A program made the position numbers and the translations under genes. Positions 44,204 to 54,389 of a stretch of 64,000 nucleotides of DNA are shown piece after piece; positions within the stretch are counted from its first letter, which is position 1; each line of letters starts with the position of its first letter. The notes under the pieces were generated by a model. The model saw only the letters and a list, made by a program, of their open reading frames with translations. It made no database searches and was not told the origin of the DNA. This stretch comes from an uncultured Bacteroidales bacterium. GTDB taxonomy: Bacteria > Bacteroidota > Bacteroidia > Bacteroidales > F082. The stretch lies in contig CAJOEZ010000007.1 in the NCBI GenBank assembly GCA_905233685.1, positions 1 to 64,000 on the forward strand, written 5' to 3'.

Positions 44204-45340
44204 ATGAAAAAGCACCTTGTTATTGCTTTCCTACTCGCCGCGATGACAACACAGGCACAGGAAATCACCTTTTGGGAGAAGGTCAACAACATGGTGACCA
44301 AGTACCCTGGCGTGGACACAACGCGCATCTACCAGCCCAAGGCGGGATTTTCTCTGGGGCTGTTCACTACGAGCCAAAAGGCCGGTTTCGATGTAGATGA
44401 CATCTTCGACATCGTTGATGACGAGGGCAACTCTATGCCGGCCACGACGACCTACAGCCTTTCGGAAAACCTATGCGACAAAATCGGGCTTGAAGTGGGC
44501 TACGGCAAGGTCATTTTGGGCTACAGCTTGGAAGTGGGGCCAAAGAGCGCGCTCAAGAAACGCTCGCTTACGCTGAACATCTTGGGACGCTCGTGGGGGC
44601 TGCATTTCAACTATTTCAGCATCAGCAATCCGTTCAAGACAGGCATCGAGTTGGGGCAACCGGAAAGCGAGTCCTATTGGCATGACGAACTTGTTTCCGA
44701 TGAGTTGGCAAAGCTGAGAAGCCTCACTTTCGACGGATACTATGTCTTCAACAACAAGCGCTTTGCCTTTCCGGCGACATACAAGGTCGGGTTGGTGCAG
44801 CGGCGCACGGCAGGCTCATGGATGCTGACGGCGCGCTATATGCAAGGCGATCTCATCAATACCCCCGAGGGAGCTTTGTCCAACCTGAATCTCCTAGACT
44901 GCTTCTCCATTATGCAGGTCTCGTTGGGCGGCGGCTATTCGGCCAATTTCGTGCTATGGCACAAGGATCCGACAGGACAGCGCGACAAAGGGTTGCGCAA
45001 CCTCACCCTTAACCTGACGGCAATGCCCGTAATTACCTTGTTCAACTACCTGAAAACCACGGCCTACGAATACGACGAGGAATTACATCATACCAGCGAC
45101 AGAGTCTCCAAAGTGCTTTGCCGGCCCATGCCCAACTACATTGGCAGTGCCGGCCTCAGCTTCTCGTGGAACCGCTTCTTTTTCTCGACGCAATTCACTT
45201 ACAACTGGTTCTATTTCCGCAGCCGAGACGCCATCGACGCCACCCAGTTTGACCTTCAGAACTATGATTTACGCGACATCCATTTCCAAGATGCCTTCCA
45301 CGACTGGACGCTGAAAGGCACGCTGACGTATCGGTTTTAA
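44204..45340 (+). CDS. DUF4421 family outer membrane-like protein
   Basis: Signal peptide, LEVGYGKVILGYSLEVG, barrel-like C-terminus LTYRF. Confidence 0.7.
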   Translation: MKKHLVIAFLLAAMTTQAQEITFWEKVNNMVTKYPGVDTTRIYQPKAGFSLGLFTTSQKAGFDVDDIFDIVDDEGNSMPATTTYSLSENLCDKIGLEVGYGKVILGYSLEVGPKSALKKRSLTLNILGRSWGLHFNYFSISNPFKTGIELGQPESESYWHDELVSDELAKLRSLTFDGYYVFNNKRFAFPATYKVGLVQRRTAGSWMLTARYMQGDLINTPEGALSNLNLLDCFSIMQVSLGGGYSANFVLWHKDPTGQRDKGLRNLTLNLTAMPVITLFNYLKTTAYEYDEELHHTSDRVSKVLCRPMPNYIGSAGLSFSWNRFFFSTQFTYNWFYFRSRDAIDATQFDLQNYDLRDIHFQDAFHDWTLKGTLTYRF

Positions 45341-45346
45341 ACACAA

Positions 45347-45372
45347 GAGGGTTTCGCCATAGCGAAACCCTC
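45347..45372. terminator. Bidirectional intrinsic terminator-like hairpin
   Basis: GAGGGTTTCGC-CATA-GCGAAACCCTC between converging genes. Confidence 0.75.
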
Positions 45373-45382
45373 TGTAAAACAA

Positions 45383-45775
45383 CAACTCAGGCGAATAAGC
45401 GGGATTCTGTTCCCCTTGCGGGGCGACTGTCATTTCTCTAGGCCTGCGGTCGCCCACAGGCTCAAGCGCCCTACCCTGAGACGACGGACGAGCAGCCCTC
45501 TCGAAGCCCGAAGGCTTCCTTGCCTCTATACTTGGACTTGCAGCCCATAAGGTTTACCCCGGCGGAATGTCGCCATCCTCCGCGTGAGCTCTTACCTCGC
45601 GTTTTCACCCTTACCCATGCCATCCTCGTGAAGCGGGGACATAGGCGGTATGTTTTTCTGTGGCACTGTCTGTTACGCTTGTACGTACCTTCCTGTTAAG
45701 AAGTATGGTGCTCTGTGCTGTCCCGACTTTCCTCGTGCCGGCTTTCCCGACCCGCGACAGTCTGCCTGAATTGCG
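45383..45775 (-). ncRNA. rnpB: RNase P RNA
   Basis: Minus strand GAGGAAAGTCGGGACAGCACAGAGCACC and 3' AACAGAATCCCGCTTATTCGCCTGAG. Confidence 0.93.
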
Positions 45776-45804
45776 CGGCAAAAATAGGGAAAATTTTAAT
45801 GCAA

Positions 45805-46344
45805 TTAGTGATCGGTGTAAGTGATCGGTGTAAATACCGAACTCTTATGATAATTGCCGCCTGCAACGCCCACATCGATTTCCTTCTTATCGATGATGCT
45901 CAATTTCTTGACCAGTGTACTCGGGCCAGCCTCAGACATAAAGTCAAAGAGATTGACATACCCGCTCAACACGATGCTCCCTTCCGAATGACCCAAGCAC
46001 TCGGCAACTTTGGTCTGGATCTTTTTCGGCAAGGTGATGATATAATCGCCGAAAAGGCTGTTATTCGACTTCGTGACAGTGTAGGTCTCGTTTTGGAAAA
46101 GCCATTCACCATTGTAAGCGACGCTGATTTTGTTGTCGTCCTCAAAAGTGAGAACAAGGTTTTGCGAGGTGTCAGCATGAATAATGCCGACAACACCGCC
46201 CACTGCGGATTCCTCCCATTGCCAAGAGCCTTTCAGTTGCGGGACTTGCACGGTGAGGTCGATTTTCTTGCAAGAGGCAAAGCCCATGAACACCGCCAAC
46301 AGCACCAGCAGCGTTCCGAATTTGATGTTTCTGTTTGTGAACAT
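45805..46344 (-). CDS. Hypothetical lipoprotein
   Basis: LLVLLAVFMGFASCKK lipobox. Confidence 0.7.
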   Translation of the reverse strand: MFTNRNIKFGTLLVLLAVFMGFASCKKIDLTVQVPQLKGSWQWEESAVGGVVGIIHADTSQNLVLTFEDDNKISVAYNGEWLFQNETYTVTKSNNSLFGDYIITLPKKIQTKVAECLGHSEGSIVLSGYVNLFDFMSEAGPSTLVKKLSIIDKKEIDVGVAGGNYHKSSVFTPITYTDH

Positions 46345-46489
46345 AATGATTGGATTTTGAGGTTTATAATTTGCTTTGAAACTTGTTCCGCAAAAGTATA
46401 GAAAAAATTCGTCGTTTTGGCAGGTTTTTGGGCCATTACAAACTTTTGTATAATCTCCTTCCTGATTTTTAATTTGTTACGATTTCAGA

Positions 46490-46558
46490 TTACAACTTTT
46501 TCCGTCCTCTCGCCATCAGCAAGAACGCAAGTAGGGTGTAAATCTTTGTTGTTTTCAT
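46490..46558 (-). pseudogene. Signal-peptide remnant of a fourth tandem paralog
   Basis: MKTTKIYTLLAFLLMARGRKKL* vs MKATRIYTLLALLLICRVKAFGQEW. Confidence 0.6.
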
Positions 46559-46562
46559 AGTA

Positions 46563-48209
46563 TCATTGTTTTATCCATTTTCCACTCTCCGCTTCTTTGC
46601 CATTGACCACCACATTCCAAACATAAACTCCAGTAGGCCAAACTGTTGCATCAATCTCCGTCACATTCTCAATGAGGGTTTGGCTGTGAACAAGTCTTCC
46701 ATTTATATCATACAATTCCACGCGGGCGTTCTGCAAGGCCGTGCGGATGTTGAGCGTGTTGCCGCCAGGATTAGGATAGGCGATGGCCACTTTCAGGCCG
46801 TTGTCGTGGGCTTCCTCGATGCCCACAAAAGCCTCGGCGGGGAATTTGGTGACGGAACTCCAGTATTGGTCATGGTTGTCCATGTTTCTTGAATGTGACA
46901 CCAATAAGGCACCGCCATCACGTGTGGCTACGATGGCTCGCGCCCAACTGTTGATTCTACCTCCTTCAAAGGCATGATACACCGTGGAAAGAGTGTCAAA
47001 ATCCGAATTAAGGTGCTCTATCATCATCCAAGAGTCATTGGTCGAATTGAATCCGATGTTCAATGCGTATGCAAAAAAGAACGAGTCATCGTCGAGAAAA
47101 TCAACGGATTGCATATATGCCGGAATATCGTACTCCATAGTTCCCCTCTCCAAAAAATGGACATTAGGGATGATGTCCAAAGAGTCGGGGCCGTTGTCAT
47201 CCAGTTCATACAACCTGATGTTCCTGTCCGTGTTTGAGTTTTTGACCTCGGTGGAAGCCACCAAATAGGTCGTGTTATGACGGCTTCTTCTCGCGCAAAT
47301 GTTGGTAAATGAATTTTGGTTTGGCTCACCAGGATGCTTCAGAAACCTCTTTTTCAGGAAATTGAAGCTTTTGTCATAGTAATATGCGACTCCTTGATGT
47401 TCCGTGCCACCAAACAGATTGCCAAAATAATAGATGTAGCCCGTTTCTGTGGACACAATATGGGTTCTCCGTTCATTGTTTTGATGGTTTGCACCGGAAA
47501 CGCCCCAGTCGTAGCCTTTTTGTTCGATGATTTCACCTTCAAAGTTCATCCTGAACAGAAACAACGTATCGTTTCCCCTTGGGTTGAAATAGTCATGACT
47601 TACGGTCTTGAAATAGGCTCCAACGATGTTGCCCTCATCGATGATTGCGGAAAAAAGAAACAAATTGCCACTCAATTCGTTGGGCCACAAATCCCAAGCG
47701 GCATCGCCTCTGTTCTCAAAGGTGTCGATAGGAATATTGTGCTCGTAACTCTCCATAACGGAAAGGTCGTCATCCAGTTTATAAAGGCCCAAAATGGCAT
47801 CCGTCGGTGGGTTCTCGTTGTTCATGAAATGATTGAAGTAGGTGGAATCGTGGTCAGGATTGTAAGTCATCAGAGCGTAAAGCGCGCCTTGGTTTTCGAA
47901 TAGAAAAGGCGTTGTAGATGTCGTGCAGAACCCTGGCTTGAAAAAGTCCTTCCGAGCCAACTCCTCTCCATTGCTGGAAAGCAAAGCAACGGCAGGTTGA
48001 GCGGAATAAAAGTCGCCGGCACCACTCTTGAAAAACAAAGCAGAGCCAACAGCGATGTTGCCGTTTGACAATTCGACGGCATCATATTGATTGAAACAAG
48101 ACGTGTCGTTATCCGAGTATTCTATGGAATATTCCCACTCCTGTCCAAAAGCCTTGACCCTGCAAATCAGCAGGAGCGCAAGCAGGGTGTAAATTCTCGT
48201 TGCTTTCAT
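46563..48209 (-). CDS. Secreted protein, T9SS type A sorting domain (paralog 1)
   Basis: Signal peptide; AIAYPNPGGNTLNIRT...WPTGVYVWNVVVNGK. Confidence 0.88.
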   Translation of the reverse strand: MKATRIYTLLALLLICRVKAFGQEWEYSIEYSDNDTSCFNQYDAVELSNGNIAVGSALFFKSGAGDFYSAQPAVALLSSNGEELARKDFFKPGFCTTSTTPFLFENQGALYALMTYNPDHDSTYFNHFMNNENPPTDAILGLYKLDDDLSVMESYEHNIPIDTFENRGDAAWDLWPNELSGNLFLFSAIIDEGNIVGAYFKTVSHDYFNPRGNDTLFLFRMNFEGEIIEQKGYDWGVSGANHQNNERRTHIVSTETGYIYYFGNLFGGTEHQGVAYYYDKSFNFLKKRFLKHPGEPNQNSFTNICARRSRHNTTYLVASTEVKNSNTDRNIRLYELDDNGPDSLDIIPNVHFLERGTMEYDIPAYMQSVDFLDDDSFFFAYALNIGFNSTNDSWMMIEHLNSDFDTLSTVYHAFEGGRINSWARAIVATRDGGALLVSHSRNMDNHDQYWSSVTKFPAEAFVGIEEAHDNGLKVAIAYPNPGGNTLNIRTALQNARVELYDINGRLVHSQTLIENVTEIDATVWPTGVYVWNVVVNGKEAESGKWIKQ

Positions 48210-48213
48210 AGTA

Positions 48214-49875
48214 TTATTCCTTTATCCATTTACCATTTTCAACTTCTTTATTGTTTGCATACACCTTCCAAACATAAGTCCCCTCACTCCAATCCATCGT
48301 ATTGATGGCAGTAACATTCTCCGTAATCTCTTGCCTATAAACCATCATCCCATTCATATCATACACCTCCACCCGTGCATCCTTCAATCCCGTCCTGATG
48401 TTCAACACATCCTTCCCAGGATTGGGATAGGCAATCGCCACCTTTAGGCCGTTGTCATGCGCCTCTTCAATGCCTACAAAAGCCTCGGCGGGGAATTTGG
48501 TGACCGTTGTCCAATGCTGGTCGGTATTGTTGAGATTTACTGACGAAAAAACCAGTAAAACACCGCCATCATTAGTTGCAGTGATGCCAAATGCTTCGCT
48601 ATGAATGTTATCATATCCTCCCAAATCGTAATACACCGTTGAAATTGTGTCAAGATTAGTGTCCAATCGCTCAATCATCATCCATGAATCAAGGTCATTC
48701 ATAAAGCCAACATTCAAAGTATAGGCGAAATACACGGTGTTGTCATTCGCTAAGTCTACGCCTTTCAACATGGCAGGTATGTCCCATTGGTTGGTGCTTC
48801 TAATGATGTAATTCGCCACTGCAACCGCTGTGCCGTTGTCGTCATATTCATACAAACGGCAATCCTCATCGTTGCTTGGGTCTGACTTCGACTTTGAGGA
48901 AGTGGCAAGGTAAGTGGTGTTATGCTTGCTGCGTTTGACGGTGATGTTATAGAAAGTGTTTTCCGGCATTTGGCTGTAATCGGCATGTCGAAACTCACTT
49001 ACGTTCAAAACATTAAGATGTTCATCCAACCTAAAAACACTACCTTTCCTATTGGCATTAGGCGAAAAATTAGCCAAGCAGCCCCTTCCCTGAATGTAGA
49101 AAAGATACCCCGAATCATCTTTTACGATATGGTTGCGCCGATAGACAAACGAAACCGCTCCGCCTCTTGTCGTCATCTCATACCCATTGAAGTCTTCAAA
49201 TTCACCTTCAAAATTCATTCTGAAGAAATAGATGGAATCGTGCCATTCTTGGTTTTCATTTCCATGACTAATGGTCTTGATATAACCGCCGACGATGCTT
49301 CCTTCATCCTCGAAAGCCGAAAACATATAGATTTGCCCACTGTAATGATTTGGCAGGTAATTCCATTGGGAATCATGTTTCTCAAAGGTGTCTATCACAA
49401 AATCATGCTCATAACTCGCTTCAATTTCAAGGTTGTCATCAAGTCTGTACAGACCGATAATGGCTTTGTCAGGCGGGTTGTCGTAGTTTTTGAAATAGTT
49501 GAAATAGGTATAGTCGTGGTCGGGACTGTAGGTTGCCAGCATGTAAAGCCCTCCATTTGGGTTTTCGATGAGATAAGGGATATTAGGTGAAAAATAGCTC
49601 TCCCTGAAATGGCTTTTTTCAGCCAACAATTCGCCATCGGCAGACAACTTCCTGGCCGCAGAATGATAGGAATAGAAGTCGCCTTCACCACTCTTGAAAT
49701 AATGCACCGAACTGACGGCGATTGTTCCATAAGACAATTCTGTCGCATCAAAATTTGTCATGCACTCATTGCTGGAATAAGAGAACTCGTCGGCAAATTC
49801 CCATTCCTGCCCAAAGGCCTTGCCCCAGAAAAATATCAGAAGCGCAAGCAAAGTGTAAAGTCTTGTTGCTTTCAT
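48214..49875 (-). CDS. Secreted protein, T9SS type A sorting domain (paralog 2)
   Basis: Paralogous to flanking ORFs; shared AEAFVGIEEAHDNGLKVAIAYPNPG. Confidence 0.88.
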   Translation of the reverse strand: MKATRLYTLLALLIFFWGKAFGQEWEFADEFSYSSNECMTNFDATELSYGTIAVSSVHYFKSGEGDFYSYHSAARKLSADGELLAEKSHFRESYFSPNIPYLIENPNGGLYMLATYSPDHDYTYFNYFKNYDNPPDKAIIGLYRLDDNLEIEASYEHDFVIDTFEKHDSQWNYLPNHYSGQIYMFSAFEDEGSIVGGYIKTISHGNENQEWHDSIYFFRMNFEGEFEDFNGYEMTTRGGAVSFVYRRNHIVKDDSGYLFYIQGRGCLANFSPNANRKGSVFRLDEHLNVLNVSEFRHADYSQMPENTFYNITVKRSKHNTTYLATSSKSKSDPSNDEDCRLYEYDDNGTAVAVANYIIRSTNQWDIPAMLKGVDLANDNTVYFAYTLNVGFMNDLDSWMMIERLDTNLDTISTVYYDLGGYDNIHSEAFGITATNDGGVLLVFSSVNLNNTDQHWTTVTKFPAEAFVGIEEAHDNGLKVAIAYPNPGKDVLNIRTGLKDARVEVYDMNGMMVYRQEITENVTAINTMDWSEGTYVWKVYANNKEVENGKWIKE

Positions 49876-49881
49876 TTTGTA

Positions 49882-51534
49882 TTATTGTTTTATCCATTTT
49901 CCACTCTCAACTTCTTTGCCGTTGGCAATGACTTTCCAAACATAAGTCCCTGAAGGCCACCCTTCAGCATTTATCGTAGTGACATTCTCCGTAATCTCTC
50001 GCCCATAAACCATCCTCCCACTCAAATCAAACACCTCCACCCAGACATCCTTCAATCCCGTCCTGATATTCAGCGCACCCTTCCCAGGATTGGGATAGGC
50101 GATGGCCACCTTCAGGCCGTTGTCGTGGGCTTCATCAATGCCTACAAAGGCTTCAGCAGGGAATTTGGTTATCGTCGTCCAGCGTTGGTCGGTGTTGTCG
50201 AGGTTTTTGGATTGATAGACAAGCAGCAAGCCGCCGTCTCTTGTAACCAAAATGCTCGTGGCGGTACTATGGATGCGCTCCCCCTCATGGTCGTAATATA
50301 ACGTTGATATTGTGTCGAAACCTGGACTTAAACGCTCTATCATCATCCATGAATCGAGATTGCTCCAAAATCCTATGTTCAACGTGTAGGCAAAGCAAAG
50401 ACTGTTGTCATCAAACAATTCGATGCCACTTGGCCAATCCAAATCATCGGAAGTGCGAGTGATGTATTGCAACGATGGGATGTAGGGCTCCGTTCCGTCA
50501 ATATTGTCGTCCAACTCGTAAAGCCTCACATCGTAATCCGTGGCTTTCGCGGGGTTGTTTGACGCTAATTCAACAGCAAAATAAGCCGTATTGTGCCGAC
50601 TCCTTTTCACCTTGATTCCTTGCATTAGGTCATCAAATTGTGAAAGCGGATCGATTTTCTTGCAAGGCCTCACCTTTAGCAGATTGAGGTTATTGTCAAG
50701 ATAAACAACATGGTAATAGTATCCATCATCGACAAAACGGAACGGACAATACAACATATAACCTGCTTCCGTTTTAAACATCAATTCCCTTCCCAAAAAA
50801 TGAAGACAACTGCCACCGCTACCCATATAGGGAAGCTCAAATCCCTGTTGGTCAATGATGTTCCCTTCGAAATCCATACGAAATGCGAACAAGGAATCGG
50901 GGCCATGCGGATTGGTCGGATACCTGCTGTATGTCTTCATATAGGCACCAACTATTATGTCATCATCAACGACAGGAGGAACCATCACCAATGCACCACA
51001 TTGTTCGAGCGGAACATCTTCCCATTGTTGGTCTCGGTATTCCGAGGTGTCAATTTTGATATGATGTTCGTAAGCCTCCACAATGTTCAGTTGGTCGTCA
51101 AGTTTGTACAATCCGTAAATACCTTCATCGGGCGGATTGTCATAGTTGAGAAAATAATTGAACGAAGTATAGTCGTGGTCTGGAGTGTAAGAGGCCATCA
51201 TAAACAATTCACCTTTTTTGTTTTCAATGATGTGCGGGTGTCCTCCATAGTAGGCTGGTTTGAAATAAAGGTTTTCCGCCAATTCCGTTCCGTCAGCCGC
51301 AAACATTTTCAAAGCGGGGTGTGGCGCATAAAAATCACCCCAACCACACTTATAGTATTGATTTGTCGAAACAACGATGTTGCCCGAGGATGTTTCGTAC
51401 GGTTTGACCAAATCAAATTCCTCCTCATCGGAAAAATGCCATTCGTAGGATTGTTCCCACTCCTGCCCCAAAGCCTTGCCCCCGACAAACAATGCGAGAG
51501 CGAAAGCGACTGAAAGTTTAAAAATCTTGTCCAT
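49882..51534 (-). CDS. Secreted protein, T9SS type A sorting domain (paralog 3)
   Basis: Shared C-terminal domain and layout. Confidence 0.88.
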   Translation of the reverse strand: MDKIFKLSVAFALALFVGGKALGQEWEQSYEWHFSDEEEFDLVKPYETSSGNIVVSTNQYYKCGWGDFYAPHPALKMFAADGTELAENLYFKPAYYGGHPHIIENKKGELFMMASYTPDHDYTSFNYFLNYDNPPDEGIYGLYKLDDQLNIVEAYEHHIKIDTSEYRDQQWEDVPLEQCGALVMVPPVVDDDIIVGAYMKTYSRYPTNPHGPDSLFAFRMDFEGNIIDQQGFELPYMGSGGSCLHFLGRELMFKTEAGYMLYCPFRFVDDGYYYHVVYLDNNLNLLKVRPCKKIDPLSQFDDLMQGIKVKRSRHNTAYFAVELASNNPAKATDYDVRLYELDDNIDGTEPYIPSLQYITRTSDDLDWPSGIELFDDNSLCFAYTLNIGFWSNLDSWMMIERLSPGFDTISTLYYDHEGERIHSTATSILVTRDGGLLLVYQSKNLDNTDQRWTTITKFPAEAFVGIDEAHDNGLKVAIAYPNPGKGALNIRTGLKDVWVEVFDLSGRMVYGREITENVTTINAEGWPSGTYVWKVIANGKEVESGKWIKQ

Positions 51535-51730
51535 AGTTTTTGTTTTTGAATTTGCGACACAAAACTATAACAAAAATCCGCCAAAAAACCAATTCCATCG
51601 GCCAATCCACTATTTTTTTGGAAATTAATATTGATTGTCAACAGATTACGAAAAATTTTTCCACTAAAAAGTTGTTGGAAATCCATGATAAATTCGCAAA
51701 AATCGTTTCATTCGCCGACAAAAACAACGG

Positions 51731-51754
51731 CGAATTATACGAATTAGACGAATT
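51731..51754. repeat. Three CGAATT direct repeats at 9-bp period
   Basis: CGAATTATACGAATTAGACGAATT. Confidence 0.75.
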
Positions 51755-51757
51755 TTG

Positions 51758-53242
51758 TCACCCGACAAACCGCCTCCAAAGCACCTCAAACGAATCGGCT
51801 TGCGTCTTTCGCTTGATGGAAGTGCGGTATTTCGAGACGGTGTTTTCGCGCAGGTCGAGGATGTCGGCGATTTCCTTCGTGCGGAAGGGGAACATGGAAA
51901 GCACACAAATGTCGAGTTCGGTTTCGTTCAGGTCGGGATGGGCAGCCTTCAGTTTCGTCAAAGCATCGGGATAGGCCTCGCTGAACACTTCGAGAATACG
52001 GCTGAAAGTGTTGTTGCGCTTGTCGCCATAGATGGCCTGCACCTTCATCCTCAAGGCTTCTTGCGCCTGCATTTCCAAAGCCCCGTGCGCCTCATGCAGG
52101 TCGCGCTCAATGGCTTCATGTTTTTGCTTCATCCTTTTTCGATAGACGTGGTGGTAACCTACGAAAGTAGCCGCCATAGCGAGAAACACCAGCACCCAAA
52201 ACAGCGTTTCCCCACCTTTCTGCGGCTCCCTTTCCTTCAAATAGGCGTTCAGCACCGAAAGCACCTCGGCGTTGTGGTTCAATTCGGTCACTCGTTTTTC
52301 CTCCTGTGCCTTCACTAAAGCATAATAAGGCATTGACCTCAGCGTGTCGCCCAACTCCTCATAACAATCGGCCAAACCGTAGGCAGCCTGCGTCTTAATG
52401 TTCTCATCCTTCGATTGATAGGCGACTTCCAAATCGGCCAAAGCCGCCGCATAGTCATGCGCCCGATAGTGGACAAAAGCCTTTTCAATCGCGTTTTTGT
52501 GAAACAGCTGGCAGTCATTGTCGACCAAGGCAAAACTCTTCTCAAAATAATAGATGGCGGAATCGTATTGATGGCTGTGCCGCAAACTATTGGCGAGCGA
52601 GTTTTCCAACAATGCCGTTTCGTAAGGATAACGGTCGGCATTGGCGATGCGGAGGCCTTCGTCACAATAAAAATAGGCTGTGTCGCCCTCTCCGGGTTTC
52701 CCGAAACGCTCGTAAAGCAAACCGAGGTTGGCCATCGAGCGGAGCATCCAAGCCGTGTCGCCAACAGTGGAGGCACAATCCAAGCCCAAACGGGCAAACT
52801 TCGTGCTGCATTGCTCGTCGGAGAAATTGAAAGCCAAACGCGAAAGGATGATACAAATCTTGCTGTAAAGCCTTCCAACGGGCACCTGATGGGCATCGAA
52901 ATGGGTGTCCAAAATGTTCAGTGCTTCCACGAAATGCGCCGTTGCCTTTTCCGAAAGTTTATTTTTATCAAAAAGCAGGCAACCCGTCAAGTAATGGCAT
53001 CGCACCTGCATCCAATAATCACGCGGCCTGTGGCCTTTTTCGTAGAAAGCCAAGGCAGGACTTACGACGGAATCCGTGAAGTCATGGTACTTGGAGCCGT
53101 CAAATACGACTTCCACCGAGTCGATTAGCAAAGCATATTCCGCATCTTTAACGTCGGTGGGCGACAAAAAGCTGTTTTCCTGTCGGGTACAAGCCGCAAT
53201 CGTGAGAAAAATCAGAATCCCTATTGACAATATGCGTTTCAC
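51758..53242 (-). CDS. TPR-containing membrane-anchored regulator with C-terminal LuxR-like HTH
   Basis: TPR-like repeats, TM LFWVLVFLAMAATFVGYHHVY, RTKEIADILDLRENTVSKYRTSIKRK. Confidence 0.82.
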   Translation of the reverse strand: MKRILSIGILIFLTIAACTRQENSFLSPTDVKDAEYALLIDSVEVVFDGSKYHDFTDSVVSPALAFYEKGHRPRDYWMQVRCHYLTGCLLFDKNKLSEKATAHFVEALNILDTHFDAHQVPVGRLYSKICIILSRLAFNFSDEQCSTKFARLGLDCASTVGDTAWMLRSMANLGLLYERFGKPGEGDTAYFYCDEGLRIANADRYPYETALLENSLANSLRHSHQYDSAIYYFEKSFALVDNDCQLFHKNAIEKAFVHYRAHDYAAALADLEVAYQSKDENIKTQAAYGLADCYEELGDTLRSMPYYALVKAQEEKRVTELNHNAEVLSVLNAYLKEREPQKGGETLFWVLVFLAMAATFVGYHHVYRKRMKQKHEAIERDLHEAHGALEMQAQEALRMKVQAIYGDKRNNTFSRILEVFSEAYPDALTKLKAAHPDLNETELDICVLSMFPFRTKEIADILDLRENTVSKYRTSIKRKTQADSFEVLWRRFVG

Positions 53243-53285
53243 GTCTCAAAAGTACTCAAAAACCTTCAAATCCAAGCATCATTCT

Positions 53286-54233
53286 TCAAGCCATTTGTGA
53301 AATCCAGCTTTTCACAAACCTCAGTTTCCCAGCAAAATCCTTCAAAATCTCAGCTTTCGGAAACCCCATTTCACGGCAAAGCGAGAGCATCTCCTCCCCC
53401 ATCCGCTCATTGATTTCGAACCAAACCTGCCCTTGGGGATTCAACTGCTTTTTGGCCAAAGCCAAAATTTGACGGTAAAACCGAAGCGGGTCGTCGTCAG
53501 GGACAAAGAGTGCCGTTTCGGGCTCCCAATCAAGGACATTGGCTTCCATCGAGGCACGCTCGCTGTCGCAAACGTAGGGCGGATTGCTCACCACCAAATC
53601 CACGGGCTGGCGGAAAAACTCGGATTGGGGATTCAAGACATCGTCTTGCACGAAGGTCACCCTCACACCGTTGCTTTCTGCATTCTTCTTGGCGATTTGC
53701 AAGGCCTCTTCGGAAACATCGAAGGCGATGACTTCGGCGTTCACGAAATGCTTGGCCAAGGCAATGGCGATGCAGCCTGAGCCTGTGCCGATGTCCCAAA
53801 TACGGATGGACGGGGTGCCTCCCATAGATTCCCTCTCTCCCTGCATACCCACGCTGGAATGACATGGGAGGCTGGATTTCTTGCTTGGAAAGGAGTCACA
53901 AATCTTCTGTACCAGTTCCTCTGTCTCAGGACGCGGAATGAGCACTGCCGGCGACACCTTTATTAATAGGTCACCGAAATGCGCCACTCCTGTCACATAC
54001 TGCACTGGTTCGTCGTCCAACAGCCGCTTCACCGCCTGTTCCAATTGATAATACTGCAATTCATCAACACGCAAGTCCGGTTCCAACAGTTGGCGGTTCC
54101 AGTCGATGCCGAACAGGTCTTCCAAAAGGATACGCATCAGTTGCTCCGCCTCGCGCTGCGGGAATTTTTCGGTCAGCATTTCCGTGAAATGGCGCTTCGT
54201 TTTCTGCAAATTAAAACCGATCATTTTTTCCAA
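53286..54233 (-). CDS. prmC: Peptide chain release factor N(5)-glutamine methyltransferase
   Basis: [33 protein letters not shown]. Confidence 0.95.
   Translation of the reverse strand: MEKMIGFNLQKTKRHFTEMLTEKFPQREAEQLMRILLEDLFGIDWNRQLLEPDLRVDELQYYQLEQAVKRLLDDEPVQYVTGVAHFGDLLIKVSPAVLIPRPETEELVQKICDSFPSKKSSLPCHSSVGMQGERESMGGTPSIRIWDIGTGSGCIAIALAKHFVNAEVIAFDVSEEALQIAKKNAESNGVRVTFVQDDVLNPQSEFFRQPVDLVVSNPPYVCDSERASMEANVLDWEPETALFVPDDDPLRFYRQILALAKKQLNPQGQVWFEINERMGEEMLSLCREMGFPKAEILKDFAGKLRFVKSWISQMA
53818..53871. repeat. Palindromic element inside prmC CDS
   Basis: CCTCCCAT-nnn-TTCC ... GGAAT-nnn-ATGGGAGG arms; GTCATTCC/GGGAATCT core on minus strand. Confidence 0.7.
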
Positions 54234-54389
54234 TTTGAGGGCAAAACTATGGAAAAAAGTCGTGAAACGAAAACAATCCCAAAATTAACTTCATTGAATC
54301 AAAGATTTGGCTTACTTTGTATCGCAGAAACCAAAGTTTTCCTTACTTTTGCAGTTTCTTTCAAAACCAGCAAAAAACACCATCGTTAT

